Below, one piece after another: positions 45,818 through 56,484 of a stretch of DNA of 64,000 nucleotides. A program made the position numbers and the translations under genes. This stretch comes from Paratinospora sagittata. Its lineage: Eukaryota; Streptophyta; Magnoliopsida; Ranunculales; Menispermaceae. Under the pieces are notes generated by a model, which did not search any database, was not told the origin of the DNA, and saw only the letters and a list, made by a program, of their open reading frames with translations. Each line of letters starts with the position of its first letter. Position 1 is the first letter of the stretch. Location: the NCBI GenBank assembly GCA_035771175.1, contig CM069605.1, forward strand, positions 25,126,288 to 25,190,287. The letters are read 5' to 3'.

Positions 45818-46317
45818 ATGTGAGTCTAGGACTTTTCTACATGGATGGACATCTATTTATGCATATGTATTTGTCTTATTTATTTTGATACATATGTAAC
45901 TTATTATCACATGTTAAACCTAGATGGTGAGGAGTATTGTTTATGTTGATGTATATTGGCCATGTGCCTTGGACATGATGATGATGATGAGTCTAGGCAT
46001 GTTGCCTTATATTATTTTGGTTTATTTTGGAGACCATTATGATCATTGTTGTGCGTTTATTGGGAGATCATTCTTATTTGATTCATGTGGATGTGCATGC
46101 CATGATTTTAGAACTGTTAAGTCTATTAGGTGTTTGATGTGGTTTCAAAAAAAAAAAATTGGGGACTTTATGGAGAGTCTGGTTGAGGCTTGAAGGGTAC
46201 TGATCATCTCATGGGATGATTTGAGGTGGTCATGGATGCCTACGCCGGGCATCCCACCCCCGACACTTTCGCACTCCGATCCATGAAGGATGGGGTCTGG
46301 GGTGTGGGGTCGTCACA
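45818..46317 (+). repeat. Truncated 5' LTR of the plus-strand chromovirus
   Basis: About 500 bp from ATGTGAGTCTAGGAC to GGTGTGGGGTCGTCACA. Only the 3' end of the LTR remains, so the LTR promoter region is lost. A short (TGA)n/GAT run is at about 45976-45991. Confidence 0.8.
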
Positions 46318-46319
46318 GT

Positions 46320-46331
46320 TGGTATCAGAGC
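46320..46331 (+). other. Primer-binding site (initiator Met-tRNA type)
   Basis: TGGTATCAGAGC two bases after the LTR end. Exact match to the standard site. Confidence 0.9.
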
Positions 46332-46551
46332 GCATGTTTACTAGGTTTGGTCTAGAAGTTAGACTTAGAAACTTTGACCTAGAATGATTAAGTTGAGAAC
46401 GTTAGGTGATTAAAAGGTTAAATGATAACTTAAATGTCTTACTACTCTATTTTGTGTGTGTATTACATATTATGGGTAGTTATGAGGCTTTGGGGTATTA
46501 CTTGGATGAACATGTGTATGATTGGTTGTTTGTGTTGTACTTCTCAATGCC

Positions 46552-47150
46552 ATGAGGAGAAGTGGAAAACTAAGACAACCACACATGGATGCATCTGAGG
46601 AAGATGTTCGGATGAGGAGGCTGGAATATCTAGTTGTTGCACAAGGTCGCTTAATGGCAGCCCAAACTACTCAGATGGCAGCATAGTCAGCTCAAATTGA
46701 GGAGTTGATTAGGAGGACAGAGGCTACTGCATCTCAGCCACCTCCAGTTGTACCCAGGAGGATGGTATTGGTGAGGTTGAAGCTGATCCTATAGGGGATG
46801 AGGTTACAGTTGAGCCTCCTATGGCTACACCACAGCTTGAGGTTGCACTCGCAACCGTTCCTATTCTAGCTAGAGGCCCTTCAGACCATCAGATCAAGAT
46901 GGTGGAAAAGTTCATGAAATTGAAGCCTGAGAAGTTTTATGGGGAAGCTGAACTGAAGAAGGCAGAGGATTGGCTAAAGAATGTTGAGAAGATTGCTCGA
47001 ACTCTTGGCTTTGATAAGGAGGCCCAGGTGCTTTGTTCTACCCACATGTTGAACGGTGATGCAGATGATTGGTAGACATCTGTATTGACGAACCAGGGCA
47101 CAGTTCAGAGTTGGCAGTCGTTCAGGCAGCTTTTTCTTAAATCATGGTTA
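46552..47150 (+). pseudogene. Ty3 gag, N-terminal part, broken and deleted
   Basis: The start at 46552 (MRRSGKLRQPHMDASEED) has a TAG after 44 codons (46684-46686). After a further frame change it continues with PSDHQIKMVEKFMKLKPEKF, AEDWLKNVEKIARTLGF and NGDADDW (stop at 47073-47075), then SWQSFRQLFL. The rest of gag, including the zinc knuckle, is missing: at about 47150 the sequence jumps into the protease domain. Compared with the minus-strand chromovirus, about 200 residues are gone. Confidence 0.8.
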
Positions 47151-47742
47151 GTTGTGAGTACTGTAGCTGGGAAGAGAATCTACCCAAACTTGATTTGTGA
47201 GCATTGTGTTATGAGAGTGGAGGATTTTGAGATGCTTGTGGACCTTAGAGTCCTAGAGTTCCTTGAGTTTGATGCAATCCTTGGGATGGATTGGCTCGCT
47301 GCATATCATGTAATAATTGATTGCTTTGCTAAAAGAGTCATTTCCCAGATCCCTGGGCATTCCAAGTTCACATTGCAAGGGAGAGCATCAAACCAACCAA
47401 TTACCAGAGGTAAATTGGTAACTGATGGAGACAGAGAGATCTTAGCTGGAATAGTGCCAGGGGAGGATGAGACTAGTGGGATGAGACTTGAGGACGTCCC
47501 TGTAGTAAGAGATTTTTCTGATGTATTTCCTTCGGACCTTCCCAGATTGCTTCCGAAAAGGGAAATTGATTTTATCATAGAACTGGTCCCTAGTACGAAG
47601 CCTGTCTCCATGGCACCATATCGCATGGCACCAGTTGAGTTGATTGAGTTGCAAAAATAGCTTGAGGAGTTGTTGACTAAGGGCTTTATTAGCCCGAGTG
47701 TGACACCCAAGAGAGCTCCACTTCTTTTCGTCAAAAAGAAGG
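47151..47742 (+). pseudogene. Ty3 protease C-terminal part and RT start
   Basis: Reads TVAGKRIYPNLIC, VDLRVLEFLEFDAILGMDWL, DCFAKRVISQIPG, a linker (VPVVRDFSDVFPSDLP, REIDFIIELVPSTKPVSMAP), then RT N-terminus (KGFISPSV). The protease active-site Asp block is lost in the gag deletion. A TAG follows ELIELQK at 47658-47660. RT coding is split at 47743 by the solo LTR, in the codons for [10 protein letters not shown]. Confidence 0.85.
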
Positions 47743-49171
47743 TGATAGTTGCATATTTAGATAGATTTTAGAGCATGTTTTAGGATATTTTATACATTAG
47801 TTTAGTGTGTTTAAGTTAGTTTTGATGCATTTGTTAGTTTAGGAATAAATTAGATTTTATGCATTATTTTGGTTTGTTAGTTTATATGTTGGATCAATTT
47901 ATGTTTAGAGTGAGTTAATTACTTGTTTTTAATTTGTTTTGTAGGTGTTTAGATGTGTTGGAAGTGAGAATGAATGATGGAGGTAACATGTGAGAAGCTT
48001 AGAGGATGATTCATGAATAACCCAAGTCAAGAAGTAGAAGAAAATTGGCTCCAAGTCCACAAGAAGGAAGGCAAAACAAAAAAGGAGTGAAAATTTGGCT
48101 AAGACCACAAACTCTCGCAGAAAGAGGGCTCGGAGCCTCGTGGCACTCAAGCGGCGCTAGAACGCGGAAAGTGGAACGCTCGGGGCATTGCGGCGCTGGA
48201 GGCTTAGTTGTGTTTTTAGCAACTGATTGGTGGATTTACAAGAGGACTTTCTAATTATTTTCGGAGAAAAAAATGAAGCATATTATATATCACTTTTTAG
48301 GGTTTTTCAAGAGGAACACATTGGAGTATAGAGAGGAACACAAAGGTTTGACGACTGGAAGAAAAGTGGAGAAGAAAATTCGTATTAAAGATTATCAAAA
48401 ATCTCTACACCAATTTTAGCTTGTTTTCCTTTGTTCTTATTCATGTTTGAACCATTACTTATTATTTTTATGGCTTTAGTTATGAACTAAAGCCTCTTTC
48501 TAGAGGTGTAGATTGATCCAAACTTGATGTTATGTTTAGTTTTATTTCTTGATTATTATTAATGAATTTCTTAGTTTATTTACACTTTTCTTAGTGTAAT
48601 GGCTTTGATCCCTTAATCACATAGACTCAAGGAAGATGCTTCAAAAGAGGGTACCTTGGGTTGGAATGTGGAAAGTATAACCTAGGCTATCATGAAACTC
48701 ACAAGGAGATCGAGAACCTTTGAAGTCATTAGGTGGAAATCATAGATCTTAATGAGTTATTGTTGTTTTTGGTTTTCATCGAAAGAGTTAAACCAAGACA
48801 ACAATCATATATTCTAGTTTTGCTTCAAAAGAGGGAATTAGAAACATTAGGATTTCCGACTTATAAGCTAAGGAACTGATTTAATAATAATAATATATAT
48901 ATAAATACATAGTTGAGAGTGAGGTGACATCGAACCTCTAGTATATTCTCCGATTGATTTTTCTATTCGATTTTATTTAGATTGTTGATTTCATACTTAG
49001 TTGTTTTAATTATTGCTTTTTATTACTTAATCATTCAAAATTGGTTTTCTAGATAAAATTAGGGTTAAAACGCGGTAGATAGTGTAGTAAACATCCCTGA
49101 GGACGATATCCAATTTCTCATCAGAATATATTATAACTTGGCAACCGTTCACTTGCGGTTTGCGTGCAACA
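47743..49171 (+). mobile_element. Athila-like solo LTR inserted in RT, GAAGG duplication
   Basis: 1,429 bp starting TGATAGTTGCATATTTAG and ending GGTTTGCGTGCAACA, flanked by GAAGG (47738-47742 and 49172-49176). Its end region (AGGACGATATCCAATT, then ATATTATAACTTGGCAACC) matches the end of the Athila LTR at about 57900-57969 in plan. It has a small GC-rich cluster at 48115-48205. Removing it restores an open RT reading across the site, so it came later than some other damage. Short frames inside are not genes. Confidence 0.85.
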
Positions 49172-49176
49172 GAAGG

Positions 49177-50337
49177 ACGGGAGTTTGCGGTTATGCATTG
49201 ACTACCGCCAACTCAATAAGGTGACCATTAAGAACAAGTATCCTCTCCCAAAGATCGATGAACTGTTTGACCAGCTGAAGGGAGCGAGATTCTTCCCGAA
49301 GATTGATCTACGTTTTGGTTATCATCAGTTGAGGATCAGGGATGAAGATTTGCCTAAGACTGCATTCAGGACCCGGTATGGACATTACGGGTTTCTTACG
49401 ATGCCTTTTGGTGTGACTAATGCACCGGAAATGTTCATGGACCTGATGCAAAGAGTCTTTAGGCAGTATCTGGACAAGTTTGTCATCGTCTACATTGATG
49501 ATATGTTGGTGTATTCCAAGACTCAGGCTGAGCATGAGGAACACATCAAAGTGGCTTTGCAAACTCTGAGAGGGCATAGATTGTATGCGAAGCTGAGTAG
49601 GTGCAAGTTTTGGATCACCGAGGTGAAATTCTTGGATCATGTGGTGAGTTCAGAAGGGATTTCATTTGATCCATGCAAGGTCGAAGCCATTATTAGTTGG
49701 CCTAGACCTACCACAGTGACCGAGATCAGGAGCTTTCTGGGTTTAGCAGGTTATTACAGGAGCTTTGTGCAGGGCTTCTCTAAGTTGGTTGCACCTCTTA
49801 CTAGGCTTACCCAGAAAGATGTGCCCTTTGTGTGGGCGGATGAGTGTCAGAATGCCTTTCTAGAGCTGAAAAAGAGGTTGACATCTGCGCCAGTATTGAC
49901 TCTACCGAAACCTGATCAGGAGTTGGTTATCTACACTGATGTCTCTCATATCGGCTTAGGATGTGTGTTGATGCAAAAGGATAGGGTTATTGCTTATGCA
50001 TCGAGGCAGTTGAAGGTGCATGAGAAGAACTATCTTGTTCATGACTTAGAACTGGCCGCAGTGGTTTTCGCTCTAAAGATTTTGAGGCATTATCTCTATA
50101 GTGAGAAGTTCACCTTGTATTCTGACCACAAGAGCCTCAAGTATTTGTTTCCTCAAAAAGAATTGAACATGAGGCAGAGAAGGTGGTTAGAGCTCCTAAA
50201 GGACTATGATTTCACATTGGCATACCATCCTGGTAAGGCCAATGTAGTGCTTGATGCATTAAGCAGGAAGAGGGTAGAGACAGTTTTGGTAGCGCGCCAG
50301 ATGTCTCAGGAGTGGAGCTACTTGAGGCGTCTACAGT
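49177..50337 (+). pseudogene. Ty3 reverse transcriptase and RNase H, open fragment
   Basis: About 385 open codons: RT ([40 protein letters not shown]; catalytic [10 protein letters not shown] near 49490-49520), thumb ([15 protein letters not shown]) and RNase H ([15 protein letters not shown] with the first Asp; [12 protein letters not shown] with Glu; [12 protein letters not shown] with Asp; [15 protein letters not shown]). All catalytic residues I can check are present. The fragment ends at a TAA at 50337-50339, and reading passes to another frame. The start is inside codons split by the solo LTR. It is the best-preserved Ty3 domain in the window. Confidence 0.9.
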
Positions 50338-50339
50338 AA

Positions 50340-51765
50340 TGAGTGTATGTGCTACCCCTTCAGATGAGATTGTTATATGTGCTCAGATGAGAACTCAGCC
50401 TAGTCGACTCCAGGAAGTGATTGACCAGCGGAGACTTGACATTGATTTTGTGATGTACAAGTCCTGGGCTAAGAATAGCGATCATGTCAATTGGCACGCG
50501 TCATCTGATGGTGCCTTGAGATATATGGGACGTTTATGGGTTCCCACAGATCCACAGTTGAGGTGGAACATACTCCGGGAACCAAGATGTATCATGATAT
50601 GAAAAAGATGTATTGGTAGCCTGACATGAAGAGAGAGATAGCTCAGTTTATTCAGAGATGTGAGATCTGTCAGAGAGTCAAGGCTGAGCATCAGAAGCCT
50701 GGAGAGCAGATGCAACCACTTGCCATCGCCTAGTGGAAGTGGGAGCAAATTACCATGGATCTTGGGGTGGGATTACCCAATACCCCGAGGAGACATGATG
50801 TTATATGGGTCATAGTTTATCGGTTGACCAAATCCGCTCACTTCTTACCAATGAACATTAGGGATTCTATGAACAAGCTGAGTAGGCTGTATATGCGGGA
50901 GATAGCAGGCTTAATGGAGTGCTAGTTTCGATTGTATCAGATAGGGACCCGACGTTTACTTTGGTGTTCTGGCAGAGGTTGCAGAGGCAGCTCGACATTA
51001 GACTAAATCTAAGTACCGCATATCACCCTCAGACGGATGGCCAGTCTAAGAGGCTGATTTTCATTTTAGAGGATATGCTCCGAGCTTGTGTCCTTGAGTC
51101 CGGTGGAAACTGGGAAAAGTATTTGCACCTGTGTGAGTTTGCGTACAACAGCAGTTATCAGTTCAGTATTGGCATGGCTCCCTTTGAGGCTTTGTATGGC
51201 CAACCGTGTAGGTCACCAGTGTGTTGGACGAAGGTAGGGATGCCGCTATGTTGGGACCAGAGTTTGTATGAGAACACACAGAGAAGATCAAGTGGATTAA
51301 GTATAATGTGAAATAGCTCAAGATAGGAAGAAGAGTTATGCTGATAATAGGCGTAAGGCCATAGAGTTCGAGGTTGGTGATCAGGTTCTGTCAAAGGTCT
51401 CACCTCAGAAAGGCCAGACGAGGTTTGGGATTAAGGGCAAGCATGCTCCGAGATTTATTGGGCCCATCGCTTACTGATTAGCCTTGCCACCTCAGCTTGC
51501 AGCAGCGCATAATATTTTTCATGTGTCGATGCTGAGAATCTACAAGAGTGATTTTGATCACGTCTTGGATTGGAGACACGTAAAGTTGAGGCAGGATGGA
51601 ACCTATGATGAGGAACCCATCCAAATACTTGACCAGAAGGTGTAGAGGTTGCGCAACCGAGAGATTCCTATGGCCAAGGTGAAATGGAAATTCCACGGCG
51701 AGGAGCAGGTTAGTTGGGAGCGTGAGGACTACATGTGGGAGCCCTTTGCCGAGTTTATGGACTAA
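50340..51765 (+). pseudogene. Ty3 integrase with chromodomain, broken
   Basis: Starts with the RH-integrase linker (DEIVICAQMRTQPSRLQEV). The zinc region is reduced: the two His are lost near 50580, while CEICQRVKAEHQKPG is present. First Asp in ITMDLGVG, second in VSDRDPTFT (50940-50965). The catalytic Glu is replaced by Lys (QTDGQSKRL where QSER is usual, about 51040). Then come YNSSYQFSIGMAPFEALYG, GPIAY, FHVSMLRIY and a chromodomain (MAKVKWKFHGEEQVSWERED) ending FAEFMD at 51765. Several stops (for example after KKMYW, LAIA, MEC) and frameshifts. Not functional. Confidence 0.85.
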
Positions 51766-52056
51766 GGTAATTTCTAAACCTTAAAACTTTGAGGGCGAAG
51801 TTCACTCTAAGGTGGGTGTGATATAGCGCCCTAGAAATCGTTTCATCTAGCTCATAACCTGTTTGTGTTTTTCCCAAACTATATGTGTTTGCCTTGTTAT
51901 GTTTGATTGTATGTTTGATGTTTTATGCGTGTTATTTTGAGTGTTTTCTCGTGGTTTTATGTTGTAAAATGTGTGCGAGAAGTCTCGGGATGATCAAAGG
52001 TTTGTCGGGTATCGAAACGGGCAAAAAATGAGGCCTAGGGACCATGGAGTGGGCAG

Positions 52057-52262
52057 AGTAGCGCGCTCCATCGGTGGCCAAAAGGTTGAAATTTTGCCAG
52101 TTTTAGGTGGAGCGCGCTCCACGAAAAGAAAATCCAGAAAATTTTTGGAAAACACCCAAGGAGCATGCTTTATGACCAAAATCGAAAACAAAATTTTTTC
52201 AGGAAATTAGTGGAGCGCGCTCCATGGCCAAAATGCCCAGAAAATTGATTTTTCCAATTTTT
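52057..52262. repeat. Four tandem units with GGAGCGCGCTCC palindrome
   Basis: Units start at about 52057, 52108, 52159 and 52211, so the period is 51-52 bp. TGGAGCGCGCTCCA is a perfect 14-bp palindrome at 52108-52121 and 52211-52224. The first unit has GTAGCGCGCTCCA and the third AGGAGCATGCTTTA. The spacer is AT-rich and poorly conserved apart from GGCCAAAA/AGAAAATT. Confidence 0.85.
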
Positions 52263-53729
52263 CGAGTGTGGGCCCAAGCTTGTGTATTTAAGCAACCAAC
52301 ACCTAAAATAAGCTCACTTGCATGTTTTTGAGCTTGGGAAGAGGGGAAAGAGGAGAGGAGGAAAAAAGGGGAAAACCTAAGGTTTTGGTGGCTTCTTGCT
52401 CAATCTCACCCAAGGTATGTATGATTTCTCATTTTCTTCCTAAAATCTCTTTGTAGATGAGTAAATGAGCATGATTTTGATCTAAGGATGGTATGAACCA
52501 CAGATTTGTGGTGACCCTAACCTAGGGTTTACTAATTTTGGTCCTTTTATGTTTGTTTATGGTAGAATCAACCCTCTATGACCTAGATCTACACTTGAAA
52601 TGCATTTTGCAAGAACTTCACCACATGTTTGGTTGGTGCATGGGTTAGGATTTTGTTGGAAACCCTTAGGGTCGAGATTTATGCTAGGGATTTGAGTTCC
52701 TAGGTTGATTTGAAACCCAATGGCACCATTTTCCTTAATTTCTAACAAAAAATCGGAGGAGTTATGTGTAAAGGCCCTAAGCCTAAAAAATGAACTTAGG
52801 GTTTTCCTTTGAACTTGCATGTCAACTATGTTGAACAAATGACCCATCCTAAATGATTGGCACTGAAATTAAGGGGTTATGTATGTTGGAAACCCTAGTT
52901 GTAATGTAGAATTGGCCTTGGGTTTGACTTTGGGACTTTGCCCAAAATTGAGGCTTTTGACCTAAACCAAGTCAATTGGTTAAATTGACTTAGAAATTGT
53001 CTAATTGGACCCTAATTGAGTTTGAATGTGGATCTATGATGGCTAGACTTGTATGAGAATGGGTTGAGTTAGTGGAATTTGGCTCTATGCCTATTGTAGA
53101 GATTTTTTCCAAATTGGGGTATATGCTATGTATTGTTTTGAATTAAGAAATTGCATATATTATGATCAATCTTTCATTATTTTGAATGATTTGGACTTGT
53201 GTTGGAATTGATGACCTAGACTAGGTATTTGTCTTAGTTTTTGGGAATTAGTGCTATATGTGGATTGGCACGAATGTCGAGGTTGATCATGTGAAAAGGA
53301 ACTCGTGATGGGGATTAGATGCACATGGACTTGTTGAGTTGGGAATTAATCATGATTAGTGTGTCTATGTATGGATGATCATGATAATTGATGTATGTGC
53401 ATGGATCTATAATTTACAGGATCTTGATTTGCATTAGAATTCATGTTGGTTCGTGTGTGGATAGCTTTGCTTGCGTGGCTGGGTTGTGAGTAGTTGTTCC
53501 TTATGATTATCACTTGTGTCATCATGTTAAATTATACTTGTATGTTAAATGTCATGAAATATCATTGTGAAAATGCATGTGTTTAATGTGATTTGAAATG
53601 GCATGCATTAGGACTCTAAAAGGCTTGGCATGTTGTTAAGCTAAGCTATCTCTAGATATTTAGGATCTAGAAGGCTTGAGTAATTACCAACCTAACTTGT
53701 CTATAGAGGTGGAATTGAATGTGATTGAC

Positions 53730-53945
53730 GTACCCCGACAGGGAGGATCATTTCACTTGCAAGTGAATGATCTCTATGTCAGTTGTACCCCAGTAAGGGG
53801 CGATCATAAGTTGGTCTCTACAGCAAGAATATGATGTGGCAAAGTGGAAAATTGACATACCCCGCCAGGGAGGATCATTTCACTTGCGAGTGAATGATCT
53901 TTATGTCAGTTGTACCCCAATTAAGGGAAAGCCCTGTTGGTCTCT
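53730..53945. repeat. Direct duplication with internal palindrome
   Basis: Two copies, 127 bp apart (GATCATTTCACTTGC at 53746 and 53873). Each contains a near-perfect palindrome TCATTTCACTTGCAAGTGAA and the blocks GACATACCCCGCCAGGGAGG and GTTGGTCTCTACAGCA. Confidence 0.8.
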
Positions 53946-54720
53946 ACAGCAGGAAAAATGAGGTGAAAAATGAATATATTTGAAATGCATGGAAATGAGA
54001 ATGCTTGTTTTACTATGTGTTTTATGTTTCACATACTTATGAGCATTATTTTATGCATATACATATATGACTTTTATTGATGTATAATTGATGGCATAAT
54101 TGAATACTATTCACTGGGCACCGTTGGCTCATACTCTCACTCTCCTTTTAGGTCCTTCAGATAAGGGCAAAGGCATAGCATTTGCTTGAGAGCTAGCCAC
54201 TGCAAAAGCTAAGATGTCTTGATGTGAGTCTAAGACTTTAGTACATGGATGGACGTCTATTTATGCATATGTATTTGTCTTATTTATTTTGATACATATG
54301 TAACTTATTATCACATGTTAAACCTTAATGGTGAGGAGTATTATTTATGTTGATGTATATTGGCCATGTGCCTTGGACATGATGATGATGATGAGTCTAG
54401 GCATGTTGCCTTAGACTATTTTGGTTTATTTTAGAGACCATTATGATCATTGTTGTATGTATATTGGGAGATCATTCTTATTTGATTCATGTGGATGTGC
54501 ATGTCATGATTTTAGAACTGTAAAGTCTATCAGGTGTTTGATGTGGTTTCAAAAAAATAAAAAACATTGGGGACTCTATGGAGTCTGGTTTAGGCTTGTA
54601 GGGTTCCGATAATCTCATAGGATAATTTGAGGTGGTCGTGGATGCCTACGTCGGGCGGCCCTCCCCGGCACTTCCGCACACTGATCCATGAGGGATGGCA
54701 GTCTGGGGTGTGGGGTGTGT

Positions 54721-55140
54721 AAGCTGCAATGGTTCAAATGCCCATTTTGCTTTGCCAAATGGTTTTCTTGTTACCTTCCCTACTAGGCAAAGTTCACAAG
54801 TGGGCAATTGAACTTTGGTGAGTGAGCCGAAAAGACCTTCTCTAGTTAATATTTGCAGTCTTTTTTTTCCCTATGTGACCTAATTTAGCATAACATCTAA
54901 TAGAGTCAACATCAATATCAAATGGGACATAACAATGAGAATCAAAATCATCATTAATACTAGAGTAGTCAACATCCATAACCATCAAATAATTAAGAAC
55001 ATAGCCAAAACCATAGTAAATAGTGTTCAAATACAATTTGACGCTAAGTTTTTCAAATACAAATTGAAATCCTAATTCTATCAAAGATAATAACTGAAAT
55101 TAAGTTATGTTCAATCCTAAGAACATAAAGGATGTTATGG
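54721..55140 (-). pseudogene. Ty1/copia pol fragment (pre-integrase/integrase)
   Basis: Minus-strand reading gives VDSIRCYAKLGHIGKKK, then after a frame slip at an A-rich run LTREGLFGSLTKVQLPTCEL and KVTRKPFGKAKWAF. This is the GAG-pre-integrase to integrase zinc region of copia (usual pattern WHxRLGHI...PTCExCLxGK). No flanking LTR or other copia domains are adjacent, so it is an isolated scrap beside the Ty3 LTR. Confidence 0.7.
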
Positions 55141-55337
55141 AGATAAAGGATGCATCCACAACGCAAGTCTAGCTAGTATGCGCCATTGCCTAGCACGTCC
55201 ACACTAGAATCGTTTTTCATATACACCCTTCTACTCCCAATTGGTACAGGGTGGAATTCGACATAACCAACTCTAGTCCCCTCTATATGGCTTGTTGCTC
55301 ATGAGTTTACAACTCACAAGGGAGGAGAATGAACAAC
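55141..55337. other. No recognisable feature
   Basis: Short stretch between the copia pol scrap and a Ty3 LTR fragment. It might be more copia pol, but I could not find a convincing motif. Confidence 0.3.
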
Positions 55338-56070
55338 AAATGTCACACCCCGTTCTGTTACCTAAAAATACGTAGCAAATCGTAGAACAGGAGTGCGAAC
55401 AATTATGGACATCAACATATATCTTTTATTCATCCCCCATTAATTACGGAGGGCACAAGTACAAATGGTATATTATTATACATACACAAGTACGCAGCAA
55501 AAATACATCTACACACCTAGATCTACGAAGACGTCCCGCTTTCTACGCGCCTCCTTCGCACGTAGCATCGACTGCTCTCGCTCTATCATGCAACGTCTAA
55601 GAGCCTGGGGAAAATATCAGCGGGGTGAGCTTAGTAGCTAAGTGGATCTAGCAAGTTAAACACATCGTTTACAGAAAGATAACAATAGCAATACAAAGAT
55701 CAATCTAGAACAATACAATGCAGGTTTATAAGTAGCAACGGAGTGCACCGCGGGTCTTGTAAAGTATCATCGTGTGATGGTTCCCCTTTGATATCACGGG
55801 ACCAAGTGCAGTGCCGCTACAAGTCCCGCAAGCAAAGAGCTCAACCTTGTATCACAAAGTGACAGTTCCCTTGAAATCGCGAATCGAGTGCGAGGCAGCT
55901 ACAAGTTTGCAAGCAATGGGCTAACCTTTTGTCACAGGGGGTTCCACTGGCCTTAAAAAGACATGCATGGCAACACCCCCTTGAAATATATATATTTTTA
56001 GTAAGCCAATTCATGGAGTAAAGTAGCCTGGTGTCATAAACATGATGAATGCAATGCTATGATTATTAGG
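55338..56070 (-). repeat. Ty3-type LTR fragment
   Basis: Starts TGTCACACCCCGTTCTG, a typical outer end of plant Ty3 LTRs. It holds GGGGTGAGCTTAGTAGCTAA at about 55622, a block found in LTRs of several chromoviruses (compare GGTGAGCTACAGCAAGCC at 6547). The other end is not identified. No matching copy exists in the window. Confidence 0.5.
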
Positions 56071-56290
56071 GGTGTAACGGGATCAGGCCGGGTGGGGTTT
56101 TGCCCAAAAAATGGCCCAACCCGACCCTAGTCTGGTGGAGAGAATCTCCACCCGAGCCCTACCCGACACCCCTTAAAATTAGTGGGTTACCCGACCAACC
56201 TCACGTCGGGTTGGGTCAGTCAGGTGGTCGGGTCTTAAGGCCCAACCCACCATAACCTAAATTCTATTAATAAAAAAAAAAAAAAAACCA
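56071..56290. repeat. CG-rich MITE-like repeat with poly-A end
   Basis: GGGGTGTAACGGGATCAGGC, then repeated GGGTTGGG/CCCAACCCGACC strings, ending in a run of 17-19 A at about 56271-56289. GGGGTGT-initiated repeats with CGGG/CCCG strings are common for plant hAT-type MITEs, but the A-tail would fit a retroposon. I cannot decide. Confidence 0.4.
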
Positions 56291-56484
56291 ATTCAATCTT
56301 ACAAGAAGAGTAAAAATTTTACTTGTCATTTCTCAGTCTTTATCTAGTCACTAATGTGTGACTTTGAAGATTGAGAAACTTTCTCACTTCCTCTCAAAGG
56401 AGAGCACTCTTTCTCCAAAGAAAATTTTGGAGTAGAGAGTAATGAGAGCTATAGAAAGATTAGGAGGGCTTTTATAAAGGTAGT
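56291..56484. other. No recognisable feature
   Basis: AT-rich flank immediately before the Athila LTR. No reading frame or terminus seen. Confidence 0.3.

Larger units (their letters stand above)
45818..54720 (+). mobile_element. Ty3/gypsy chromovirus, plus strand, 5' truncated, dead
   Basis: Shortened 5' LTR (45818-46317), primer site (46320-46331), gag and protease remnants with a deletion, reverse transcriptase/RNase H, integrase with chromodomain, and a full 3' LTR (51817-54720). The 5' LTR piece matches the last 510 bp of the 3' LTR (54208-54720) closely, including the GATGATGATGATGAGTC block, which shows a matched pair. An Athila-like solo LTR splits RT at 47743-49171. Tekay/Del-like by domain order and LTR length. 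Confidence 0.85.
51817..54720 (+). repeat. 3' LTR of the plus-strand chromovirus
   Basis: Starts TGTGATATAGCGCCC after a purine-rich TCTAAGGTGGG and ends near GGGTGTGGGGTGTGT, where the 5' copy has GGTCGTCACA. About 2.9 kb. It contains a four-unit GC-palindrome tandem repeat (52057-52262), a duplicated 127-bp segment with a long palindrome (53730-53945), and the segment shared with the 5' LTR. A 78-codon frame at 51971-52210 runs over the palindrome repeat and is not taken as a gene. Confidence 0.8.

Noticed and set aside
51971..52210. 79-codon frame in the Ty3 3' LTR
   Set aside because: Covers the palindromic tandem repeat in non-coding LTR. The complementary strand is equally open.
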